Source of the DNA: Labilithrix sp.
Lineage (GTDB): Bacteria; Myxococcota_A; Polyangia; Polyangiales; Polyangiaceae
Assembly: GCA_019637155.1 (NCBI GenBank)
Contig: JAHBWE010000006.1
Location: 1-64,000 of the forward strand
Reading direction: 5' to 3'
DNA: 64,000 nucleotides
Within the stretch, counting starts at the first letter, position 1. Each line of letters begins with the position of its first letter. Positions 1 through 7,675 of this stretch are shown one piece after another. The translations under genes and the position numbers were made by a program. The notes beneath the pieces are model-generated. The model worked only from the letters and a program-made list of their open reading frames with translations, did no database searches and was not told the origin of the DNA.

Positions 1-1046
1 CGTCGACGAAGAGCCCGCCGCCGAGCCCCCCCTCGAGAACCGCCACACCCGCTAGCCCCCACCGGCCCAAGCGCCACGTCCGGGATGAGGGCGTATCCGT
101 GGTTGGGTCCAAAAGGGGCCCCAGAAGCGGCCGCGCAAGCGGGCGCGAAGCGCCCCGGCGTCTTCGCCGGGCCGTGTCTGGGGCGGGGGTGTCGGGGGCG
201 GAGCCCCCGACGTTGAGAGAAAAAGCGGGAAATGTGCAAGAGATACTCGTCCAGCCCCTCCCACGGTCCGTGGTTCTTCCCCGGGAGCGGGATGAACGTG
301 CACGGCACGTTCGCGGCGCGGGCGCTGTCGCGGAGCTTCTTCGCCTGCGCGAACGGCATCCAGTGCTGATCCGCGGTCCCGTGGAGGACGAGGAGCGGCG
401 CGTCGCCGGGCTCGAGCATCGTCGCGCTCTGGAACGCGCCCCACAGATCGACGACCGCGCGGATCCCCTTGTCTCGGTTCGCCGCCGCCGGCCCGTACGC
501 CACCGCCATCGCCGTGATCGCTCCCGCCGACGCGCCTCCGATCGCGACGTCGTTCGGATCGATCCCGAGCTCGTCCGCGCGCCGGCGCATGAACGCGATC
601 GCGGCGCGCGCGTCGTCACGGGCCGCCGCGACGGCGGCGCCGGGATACGGGAACGGGCGCGTCTCGTCGAAGCCGACGTTCGCGAGCGTGTAGTCGATCG
701 AGACGCTCACGAAGCCGAGCGACGCCGTGTGCCGCGCGAGCCGAACGAGGTGCGGATCGCGCCGGCTCCCGGACGCGAAGGCGCCGCCGTGGATCCACAC
801 GAAGAGCGGCCGCTTCGTCGCGGCGCCGCCGGCCGGCGTGTAGACGTCGAGGACGTGGACGTCCTCCTTCGGCCCGTAGGTCACGGCGCGCGTGACGCCG
901 ACGTCGAGGGCGGCTTCGTCGACCGCGATCTCTTCGCGCTCCTCCGTCGTCGCGTCGACCGCGCACCCGGCGACGGCGACGGCGGCGACGAGCGCGGCGA
1001 GACGAGCGACGTTCTGCGCAACGGGACCGGAGAGGAGAGGACGCAC
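1..1046 (-). CDS. Lipoprotein alpha/beta hydrolase (esterase-like), 3' end beyond the left edge
   Basis: Probable secreted, lipid-anchored serine hydrolase. The GTG at 1046 opens a signal peptide with a hydrophobic Ala/Leu/Val core and the lipobox VAGC. Next come an HGG oxyanion-hole motif (WIHGGAF), the nucleophile elbow GGASAGA (GxSxG) and a late LVLHGTADQHWMP segment that carries the expected acidic residue, with a KNHG histidine near the end. This order matches the HSL/BD-FAE-type esterases. The recognisable domain ends near HISRFF (about position 225). The frame then stays open through repeat R1 to the window edge, so about 70 C-terminal residues are repeat-derived or spurious and the stop is not visible. 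Substrate is unknown. The start is inferred from the signal peptide; there is no strong ribosome site. Confidence 0.72.
   Translation of the reverse strand, partial: MRPLLSGPVAQNVARLAALVAAVAVAGCAVDATTEEREEIAVDEAALDVGVTRAVTYGPKEDVHVLDVYTPAGGAATKRPLFVWIHGGAFASGSRRDPHLVRLARHTASLGFVSVSIDYTLANVGFDETRPFPYPGAAVAAARDDARAAIAFMRRRADELGIDPNDVAIGGASAGAITAMAVAYGPAAANRDKGIRAVVDLWGAFQSATMLEPGDAPLLVLHGTADQHWMPFAQAKKLRDSARAANVPCTFIPLPGKNHGPWEGLDEYLLHISRFFSQRRGLRPRHPRPRHGPAKTPGRFAPACAAASGAPFGPNHGYALIPDVALGPVGASGCGGSRGGARRRALRR
115..217 (+). repeat. Interspersed repeat R1, copy 1
   Basis: About 103 bp, closely similar to 17485-17590 and to the complement of 18734-18841. It begins GGGGCCCCAGAAGCGGCC and has a variable GC-rich middle. 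It ends in a perfect 9-bp hairpin (GTCGGGGGC, loop GGA, GCCCCCGAC) followed by GTTGAG. It overlaps the apparent 3' end of the hydrolase reading frame. The hairpin could act as a transcription terminator or as a REP-like palindrome. Confidence 0.8.
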
Positions 1047-1146
1047 GCCCTCCCACGAACAAGACTCGTTCCATCGAGCGAGCCGCGGATCTCTCGTCGA
1101 AACCGGCGTCTGGCGTGTCGAGCCCCACCCAGCCCTGGTCGCGACG

Positions 1147-3903
1147 TCAGATCGCGATCGACTTCTTCAGGTCTTCGAGCGAGTGGAGGAGCTCGTGCGC
1201 GCCGCTCGCGAAGGCGAGCTCCAGCGCTTCGAGGAGGTAGCGGTGGGCCTCGTCGTTGCGGTCGCGAATCGCGGCGACCTGCGCGAGCGCGCCGAGGACG
1301 CGCGCGCGATCGCTGCCGCTCGGGCCCGCCATGTCGAGCGCCTCGCGGAGGACGCCCTCCGCGTCGGTGAACTGCCCCGCCGCGGTGAGCGACTCGCCGA
1401 GCTTGCGCGCGAAGATGAGCACCGCGCGCATCGGATCGTCGAGCTCGCCGCGGAACAGCTCGCGCCGCGCGAGGTCGAGGCCGCGCCGGAGCGAGCTGAT
1501 CGAGCCGCCGAGGTCGCCGCGGTTCGCCGCGCGCGTCGCGACCTTCTCGAGGAGGAGCAGCGCCTGGAAGGGCCGCTGCGCGTTGTACTCGTGGAGCGCG
1601 CGCGCCTCGAGCGGCATGTCGGAGCCCTCGCCGATGTCGGCGCACTTCGCGTGGAGGCCGCGCCGGACCGCGGCCGGGATCGTCGCGAGGACGACGTCGC
1701 GGATGAGCGGGTGCGCGGTGCAGTGCACCGACGCGCGGCCGCCGACCGTCTCGATCATGCCCGCGCCCTCGAGGCTCGTCATCGCCTCGCGGAGGTTCGT
1801 GCCCTCGGGGACGAGCTGCGCCACCGTCTCGTCGTCGGCGTTGTCGCCGAAGACCGCGATCGCCTGGAGGACGCGACGCGCGTCGGGCGGGAGGCGCTCC
1901 ACCCGCAGCGCGATGAGGTCCGCGAGGCGCGTCGGCGCGCGGCCGCCTTGCTCGCGCGAGAAGCGCATCAGCTGATCGACGTAGAGCGGAGCGACGCCGC
2001 GACCGCCGATCGAAGAGGAGGGCTTGTTCGTGCCCTGGAGCAGCTTCGAGACGAGGCCCGGCGCGAGCCCCATGAGGACGCGCGCTGACGCGGTGCTCGC
2101 GGGCCAGCCCGGATCGTGGCCCGGCGGATACGACACGACGAGGAGCGACGGCACGAGCGGCGGCTCACCGACCGCGTCCGCGAACGCGGTGCGGCTCGCG
2201 CCGTCGATCGCGTGCAGGTCGTCGACCGCGACGACGACCTTCTTGCCCTCCGCGCGTTCGCTCGCCCGAACGATGGCCCAGCGCAGCGCCTCCGCGACGG
2301 CGTAGCGGAGCTCGTCGCTCGAGAGCTCGCCGCGCCCGCCGTGCTCGAAGATGTCGGCGAGGCCGCGGCGCGCTTCGGCGCCGGCGGCGGACCACTGCGC
2401 GGTCTGCCCGCCGTCCTTCGGCAGGTTCGCGAGCTCGGTGATCGCGCGGCGAACCGCGTAGTAGCCGACCTCGGCCCACGACGGATCGGGGCGGACCTCG
2501 ACCACGATGTTCTGGGTGGTGTCCTTCACCTTCGCGAGGAACTCGCCGAGGAGGCGCGTCTTGCCCATGCCGACGTCGCCGACGATGCGCGCGCCGATGA
2601 GCGAGCTCTTCGCGTCGTTGAGGCGATCGTCGAGCCACAAGAGGTCCTCGTCGCGGCCGACGAACTCGAGCGGGAACTGCGCGCGCGTGGTGTCGACGAG
2701 GACGGGGCGCTGGCCCGTGCCCGGCTCGACCTCGACCTTCTCCGGCTCCGGCTCTTCGCCGTTCGGCGGCGCCATCGTCGCGGCCGCGACCGGCGCCGGC
2801 GCGTCGCTCCGCACCGATGGAGGACCGTTGCCGCCGTTCGTGAGGCCGGAGCCGCACTCGCCGCAGAACTTCTTGCCGGCGGGGTTCTCCGCGCCGCATG
2901 CGGGGCACTTCACCGTCGCGGCCGGGAACGGCTTCGGGACCGCGGACTCGACCTGCGAGAGCGCGTCGGAGAGCGCGTCGGCGAACTCGTCCGCGTTCGC
3001 GAAGCGGTGGTTCGGGTCCTTCGCGAGCGCCATCAAGCACACGTCGGCGATGAGCGACGGGATGCTGCGCTCGGGGATGACCTTGCGCGGGTCCTGCGGC
3101 TGCTCGGTGATGTGCATGAGCACGACCTGGGTCGGGCTCTCGGCCTCGAACGGGAGGCGGCCGGTGAGGAGCTGATAGAAGATGACGCCGACGGCGTAGA
3201 GGTCGGAGCGCGCGTCGAGCGGATCGCCGCGGCCCTGCTCCGGGCTCATGTACTCGGGCGTCCCGCACACGATGCCGGGGCTCGTGATGTTGGGTTGCAC
3301 CGCGTCGATGCGGATCTTCGCGAGGCCGAAGTCCACGACCTTGACGAAGTCCTGACCGGTGCGCGTCTGCTCGAGGATGACGTTCTCGGGCTTCAGGTCG
3401 CGATGGATGATGCCGAGGTGGTGCGCTTCGGAGAGCGCCGCGAGCGTCTGCCGCAAGATGGAGACGATGCGGCGGAAGGAGAGCGGCCCCTCCTCGTACG
3501 CGACGCGCGCGAGGTCCTTGCCGCGGAGGAACTCCATCACGAGATAGAGTTGCCCGTCCTCGGTCTTGCCGAAGTCGATGACGGCGACGGAGTTCGGGTG
3601 GTTGAGGCGCGAGGCGGCGCGGGCCTCGGTGATGAAGCGCGCGGCCGCGTTCTCCTCGCCGACGAGGTGCGGGTGGATGATCTTCACCGCGACGGTGCGG
3701 CCGAGGTTGGTCTGCTCCGCGCGGTAGACGCGCCCCATGCCGCCGATGCCGACGAGATCGAGGATGACGTACCCCCCCGGGAGGGTGCGCCCCACGAGCG
3801 GATCGTCGGACTGCACCGCGACCTTCGCGACCGGGAAGCCGCACGTCGGGCAGAACTTGTGCTGCTCTTCGCACTCGCTCTGGCACTGAGGACACTTCCG
3901 CAT
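1147..3903 (-). CDS. Ser/Thr protein kinase with two zinc ribbons and a C-terminal AAA ATPase/TPR-like module
   Basis: A 918-residue cytosolic Hanks-type kinase. An N-terminal zinc ribbon (CPQC..CPTC, about residues 4-21) precedes the kinase domain. That domain shows the glycine loop GIGGMGRVY, catalytic HRDLKPEN, DFGLAK and GTPEYMSPEQ. A second zinc ribbon (CPACG..CGECG) follows. Next is an ATPase with Walker A GDVGMGKT and Walker B VVVAVDDLH, then a helical TPR-like C-terminus. The layout resembles the STAND-type kinase-AAA signalling proteins common in Myxococcota. The start chosen (ATG at 3903) puts the CPQC ribbon at the N-terminus; an in-frame ATG at 4161 would run back through the divergent gene and is rejected. 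No transmembrane segment is evident. Ligand and targets are unknown. Confidence 0.88.
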   Translation of the reverse strand: MRKCPQCQSECEEQHKFCPTCGFPVAKVAVQSDDPLVGRTLPGGYVILDLVGIGGMGRVYRAEQTNLGRTVAVKIIHPHLVGEENAAARFITEARAASRLNHPNSVAVIDFGKTEDGQLYLVMEFLRGKDLARVAYEEGPLSFRRIVSILRQTLAALSEAHHLGIIHRDLKPENVILEQTRTGQDFVKVVDFGLAKIRIDAVQPNITSPGIVCGTPEYMSPEQGRGDPLDARSDLYAVGVIFYQLLTGRLPFEAESPTQVVLMHITEQPQDPRKVIPERSIPSLIADVCLMALAKDPNHRFANADEFADALSDALSQVESAVPKPFPAATVKCPACGAENPAGKKFCGECGSGLTNGGNGPPSVRSDAPAPVAAATMAPPNGEEPEPEKVEVEPGTGQRPVLVDTTRAQFPLEFVGRDEDLLWLDDRLNDAKSSLIGARIVGDVGMGKTRLLGEFLAKVKDTTQNIVVEVRPDPSWAEVGYYAVRRAITELANLPKDGGQTAQWSAAGAEARRGLADIFEHGGRGELSSDELRYAVAEALRWAIVRASERAEGKKVVVAVDDLHAIDGASRTAFADAVGEPPLVPSLLVVSYPPGHDPGWPASTASARVLMGLAPGLVSKLLQGTNKPSSSIGGRGVAPLYVDQLMRFSREQGGRAPTRLADLIALRVERLPPDARRVLQAIAVFGDNADDETVAQLVPEGTNLREAMTSLEGAGMIETVGGRASVHCTAHPLIRDVVLATIPAAVRRGLHAKCADIGEGSDMPLEARALHEYNAQRPFQALLLLEKVATRAANRGDLGGSISSLRRGLDLARRELFRGELDDPMRAVLIFARKLGESLTAAGQFTDAEGVLREALDMAGPSGSDRARVLGALAQVAAIRDRNDEAHRYLLEALELAFASGAHELLHSLEDLKKSIAI

Positions 3904-3973
3904 GACCCCGGGGCGATCGAACCTATCACAGGTATTTGGCCCGGGGTATGGGGCGACGGCTACGCTTGGCATC

Positions 3974-5026
3974 GTGGTCGGTGATCCGAGCAGCGACGGT
4001 GTGGTGTCCACTCGGCGTGTCCTCCTTGGTGAGCTGCTCGTCGAGAGCAAGGTCATCACGACGGAGCAGCTCGCGGAGGTGCTCGCCGCGCCGCGCGAGA
4101 CGGGCAAGAAGCTCGGGCAGGTGCTGCTCGAGAAGGGCTGGGTCACCGAGGCACAGCTCACGCAGACGCTGAGCCTCCAGCTGAGCGTGCCGTGGGTGTC
4201 GCTTTATCACATCGATTTTTCGCGCCAGCTCCTGAACCGCGTCTCGCGCGAGCTCGCGGAGATGTACTGCCTCATCCCGATCTTCGTCCGCCACGTGCGG
4301 GGTCTCGGCGAGACGCTGTACGTCGCGATGGACGATCCGACGAACGAGGCCGCGCTGCAGGAGGTCTCGCGCCTCGCGAACCTCCCCGCGAAGCCGATGA
4401 TCGCGTCGGCCTCCGACATCCGGAACGCGATCCGCGTCTACTACGGCGAGGCCGTTCCGCCTGCCCAGGCGCCGATCGAGGTGCCCGCGCCGCCCGCCGC
4501 GACCGTGCGCGAGCCGCGACCGCAGCCGCCGCCCGCGCCGCCCGCGAAGAAGCCGGCGCAGCCGCCCGCGGCCGACGTCGCGCCGATCTCGCCGCCCGCG
4601 CCGACGATCCCCGATCCGCCGCAGAGCCCGCAGCCCGCGACGGCCCAGGCCGCGCCGTCGCCGCCGCCGAGCCCCAAGCCCGCGCCGAAGAGCGAGCCGG
4701 AGATCCCGCTCCCGCGCCGCGTGATCCCGCGCGCGGAAGAGTCGGAGCCGGCGCGCCGGCGACCGCCGAAGATGGTGGCGCTCACGCTCCTCGACGGCAC
4801 GACGATCACGCTGCCCGCGAAGAAGAAGCAGGAAGGCGTGTCCGAAGCGCTGACCGCGCGCGACATCGTGAGCGCGCTCCGCGCGACCGCGCACGGCGCC
4901 GACGCCTCGGAGATCCTCGGCGATCAGGTCCGCTGGGAGCCGATCGTCGCCGCCCTCCTCTCGATCCTCCTTCGCAAGGGCCTCATCGCGGACTGGGAGT
5001 TCGTCGAAGAGCTGCGGAAGATCTAA
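3974..5026 (+). CDS. MshEN (GspE N-terminal) domain protein
   Basis: About 350 residues. The first 150 match the MshEN/GspE-N fold, with RVLLGELLVESKVITTEQL and KLGQVLLEKGWVTEAQL. In type II secretion and type IV pilus ATPases this fold often binds c-di-GMP or couples to the secretion platform. A long Pro/Ala-rich linker (about residues 160-270) leads to a small C-terminal helical domain ending LIADWEFVEELRKI, which resembles another partial MshEN unit. There is no ATPase domain, so this is not a GspE motor. It is divergent from the zinc-ribbon kinase. The start is uncertain: GTG at 3974 avoids overlap with the kinase start, while an in-frame ATG at 3902 and a GTG at 4001 are alternatives. 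Confidence 0.8.
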   Translation: MVGDPSSDGVVSTRRVLLGELLVESKVITTEQLAEVLAAPRETGKKLGQVLLEKGWVTEAQLTQTLSLQLSVPWVSLYHIDFSRQLLNRVSRELAEMYCLIPIFVRHVRGLGETLYVAMDDPTNEAALQEVSRLANLPAKPMIASASDIRNAIRVYYGEAVPPAQAPIEVPAPPAATVREPRPQPPPAPPAKKPAQPPAADVAPISPPAPTIPDPPQSPQPATAQAAPSPPPSPKPAPKSEPEIPLPRRVIPRAEESEPARRRPPKMVALTLLDGTTITLPAKKKQEGVSEALTARDIVSALRATAHGADASEILGDQVRWEPIVAALLSILLRKGLIADWEFVEELRKI

Positions 5027-5119
5027 GACCACATTATTTCAAGCACTTAGACGCCCGGAGGTCCTGAAATTCGGGAATCGGGTGGCCGGCTCCAATGTGG
5101 GTGCTAAGGCGACGACTCC

Positions 5120-6127
5120 ATGAAGCTCGCCCTCGTCACCGCCGCCGCTCTGCTCTCCGTCACTGCCGTCGCCTGCGTCGGGGCGAGCGACGAACAGTCC
5201 GGCAGCGACGAAGCGGCGGTCCGTCCGGGCCTGCCCCCGCCGGAGCCGGCCGATCCGTGCGCGAACCTCGCCTCGGGCCCGTTCACGCCGGGCGAGCTCG
5301 GCACGCTCTTCAGCGGCTCGGAGGACTTCACGTTCGACGGCCTCGGCAACATCGTCGCCAAGCGCGGCAACGACTTCGCCGCGCTGAACCCGGTCACGCA
5401 GACGGCGCGCCGCATCGGCACGGTCGCGGGTCAGACGTGGGGCGTCCGCTACCGCAAGGGCGGCGACCTCCTCGTCGCCTCTCCGGGCGCGAAGAAGATC
5501 GTCAGCATCGCGCCGGACGGCACCGCGAGCGACTACCTCACCGACCTCGCGAGCCCGAACGGGCTTTACGTCGATCACGATGATAACGTCTTCCTCGCTG
5601 AATTCGGCGGTCGCGTCTCGCGCATCGCGCCGGACGGCACGCGCAAGGTCTACGCCCAGGGTGCGGCGACGGCGCAGGGCGCGGACGGCATCGTCGTCGA
5701 CGAGGAGAAGGGCATCCTCTTCTACAACGAGTACCAGAAGGGCAAGATCAACCGCATCGCGGTGGACGCGCCGGCGGGCACGGCGCCCACGGCCGTCGCC
5801 ACGATCCAGGGCGCGGCGGTGGACGGCATGCTGCTCGACCAGTGCGGCAACATCCTCGTCGTCGACAACGGGCGCTCGCGCCTCTTCCGCGTGCGCCTCG
5901 ACGCCGAGGGCAACGCGACCGCGCAGCCCGAGTTCCTCGCGACGTTCCCGAAGAACGTCGCCGCCGCGAACTTCGGCAGCGGCCCGGGCTTCGACGAGAA
6001 GACGCTCTACGTCACGGGCAACCCGGGCACGGTCTACACGGTGCCGCTCGGCGTCGGCGGCAAGAAGATCGTCGGCCCCGCCGCTCCGTCGACGGAGCCG
6101 GAGCCGTCGCCGAACGCGACGCACTGA
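5120..6127 (+). CDS. SMP-30/NHL-like beta-propeller lipoprotein
   Basis: A 335-residue exported protein with a clear lipoprotein signal (MKLALVTAAALLSVTAVAC, lipid Cys at residue 19). The mature part holds repeated blades of the form G-N-I/V-x-V (for example DGLGNIVAKRGNDF, DHDDNVFLAEFGGRVSRI, DQCGNILVVDNGRSRLFRV). These are typical of SMP-30/gluconolaconase-like or NHL propellers. The C-terminus is a short Pro/Glu/Ser tail. Such myxobacterial lipoproteins are often binding or scaffolding proteins; a lactonase activity cannot be assigned. It stands alone between the MshEN gene and mscS, with A/T-rich bases near 5030 that could hold its promoter. Another propeller lipoprotein lies at 44775-45836. 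Confidence 0.82.
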   Translation: MKLALVTAAALLSVTAVACVGASDEQSGSDEAAVRPGLPPPEPADPCANLASGPFTPGELGTLFSGSEDFTFDGLGNIVAKRGNDFAALNPVTQTARRIGTVAGQTWGVRYRKGGDLLVASPGAKKIVSIAPDGTASDYLTDLASPNGLYVDHDDNVFLAEFGGRVSRIAPDGTRKVYAQGAATAQGADGIVVDEEKGILFYNEYQKGKINRIAVDAPAGTAPTAVATIQGAAVDGMLLDQCGNILVVDNGRSRLFRVRLDAEGNATAQPEFLATFPKNVAAANFGSGPGFDEKTLYVTGNPGTVYTVPLGVGGKKIVGPAAPSTEPEPSPNATH

Positions 6128-6201
6128 CCGCGTTTGTCCACGCGTAACGTGCTGCGGCGATAGCGCACCCCACCGCGCGGCGGCGTGGTATCTCGCCGCA
6201 C

Positions 6202-7011
6202 ATGGACATTCAACAAATCGTCACGCCGCTGCTTCCGATCCTCTCGACGCTCGCGCTCAAGATCGTGGGCGCGTTCGTCTTCTGGATCTTCGGCCGCTGG
6301 CTCATCGGCGTCGCCGTCCGGATGGTGCACTCGGCGCTGCAGAAGCAGAAGCTCGATCCCACCCTGCTTCGCTACGCGGGGTCGATCGTCACGGTCACGC
6401 TGAACATCGTCCTCGTCGTCGGGATCCTCGGCTACTTCGGCGTTCAGACGACGACGTTCGCCGCGCTCTTCGCCGCCGCGGGCGTCGCGATCGGCATGGC
6501 GTGGTCGGGCCTCCTCGCGCACTTCGCGGCGGGCGTGTTCCTCGTCGTGCTCCGTCCGTTCAAGACCGGCGACTTCGTCACCATCGGCGGCGTCACCGGC
6601 ACGGTGAAGGAGATCGGCCTCTTCGCGACGGTCGTCGACACGCCCGACAACCTCCACACCGTGATCGGCAACAACAAGATCCTGAGCGACACGATCGTGA
6701 ACTACAGCACGAACTCGTTCCGCCGCGTCGAGCTCAAGGCGCAGCTCTCCGGCGCCGCGGACGTGAGGGCGGTCATCGCCAAGCTCCAGGCGAAGCTCGC
6801 GGAGATCCCGAACGTCATCAAGGAGCCGAAGCCCGACGTCACGATCCTGGAGTTCAACCTCGTCGGCCCGGTCCTCGCCGTCCGCCCGTACTGCCACACC
6901 GACCACTACTGGCAGGTCTACTTCGACACGAACGACGCGCTGAAGGAGCACCTCGCCGAGTTCCCCGCCCCGATGCCGGCACAGCAGGTCGTGGTGAAGC
7001 AGGCCGCGTAG
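6202..7011 (+). CDS. Small-conductance mechanosensitive channel, MscS family
   Basis: A 269-residue inner-membrane channel, close to the usual MscS length. Three hydrophobic segments come first. The pore helix and beta domain follow, with FAALFAAAGVAIGMAWSGLL and then FLVVLRPFKTGDFVTIGGVTG, the family hallmark. NLHTVIGNNKILSDTIVNYS follows, and the C-terminal alpha/beta cap ends near residue 255. It would gate open under membrane tension and release solutes during osmotic downshock. The ATG at 6202 gives a normal N-terminal helix (QIVTPLLPILSTLALKIVG). R2 repeats begin four bases after its stop codon. Confidence 0.93.
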   Translation: MDIQQIVTPLLPILSTLALKIVGAFVFWIFGRWLIGVAVRMVHSALQKQKLDPTLLRYAGSIVTVTLNIVLVVGILGYFGVQTTTFAALFAAAGVAIGMAWSGLLAHFAAGVFLVVLRPFKTGDFVTIGGVTGTVKEIGLFATVVDTPDNLHTVIGNNKILSDTIVNYSTNSFRRVELKAQLSGAADVRAVIAKLQAKLAEIPNVIKEPKPDVTILEFNLVGPVLAVRPYCHTDHYWQVYFDTNDALKEHLAEFPAPMPAQQVVVKQAA

Positions 7012-7014
7012 GCT

Positions 7015-7509
7015 TGTCTTGTTCGAGAGGGCTCTGCCCTCTCGAGCTCACCCGCCGGGGGTTTCTGTCTTGTTCGAGAGGGCTCTGCCCTCTCGAGCTC
7101 ACCCGCCGGGGGTTTCTGTCTTGTTCGAGAGGGCTCTGCCCTCTCGAGCTCACCCGCCGGGGGTTTCTCCGCGCGCGGGGCGCGCTCCGACGCCCCCGGA
7201 CCCCCGGAGAGGGGGAAAGCCAGGGGCGCTGCCCTTTCGAGCTTACTCGGCGGGGGTTTCTGTCTTGTTCGAGAGGGCTCTGCCCTTTCGAGCTTACTCG
7301 GCGGGGGTTTCTGTCTTGTTCGAGAGGGCTCTGCCCTCTCGAGCTCACCCGCCGGGGGTTTCTCCGCGCGCGGTGCGCGCTCCGACGCCCCCGGACCCCC
7401 GGAGAGGGGAGGGGCCGGCGCGTTTCGCCGCCCCCGGAGAGCCGGAGAGCGGGCCCCCGCAGAGGGGAAACCCGGAAGGGCGCTGCCCTCTCGAGCACGC
7501 GCCGGGGGT
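7015..7509. repeat. R2 repeat array: tandem 51-bp hairpin units with GC-rich spacers
   Basis: Near-identical units begin at 7021, 7072 and 7123 with a period of 51 bp. After a GC-rich spacer rich in CCCCCGGA and GGAGAGGGG, further units follow near 7225-7345, and a partial copy ends near 7509. Each full unit contains a 10-bp perfect stem with a three-base loop (TCGAGAGGGC, TCT, GCCCTCTCGA) and then a CCGCCGGGGGTTTC segment. Some units carry TTTCGAG in place of CTCGAG, which keeps G-U pairing in RNA. The whole stretch between the mscS stop and the PilZ gene (7012-7675) has no convincing gene; 7510-7675 is plain GC-rich DNA. Confidence 0.85.
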
Positions 7510-7675
7510 CTTGTCATGCGCCGCCTCCGGACCCTCGCAGCGGGGACAGCGGGGACGGGTGGGGGCGCGCTACCTCCGCCGCAGACGGGCGGGTGCGCTT
7601 CGCTGCCTCCCCCCGCGGAGCCCGCGGAGCGGAGGGGGCGCGGCGGGGCGAGCGCCGGGGCCGAACCCGCGGTGG

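Noticed and set aside
99..1370. A 423-residue Arg-rich frame on the plus strand at the left end.
   Set aside because: It is antisense to the hydrolase and part of the kinase, and its composition (long RRR/DR runs) is that of a GC-rich shadow frame.
2116..3984. A 622-residue plus-strand frame opposite the zinc-ribbon kinase.
   Set aside because: Opposite-strand shadow of a clearly conserved kinase and ATPase; no motif of its own.
7015..7509. R2 array considered as a CRISPR array.
   Set aside because: The units are nearly identical across their full length with no unique spacers, and no cas gene is near.
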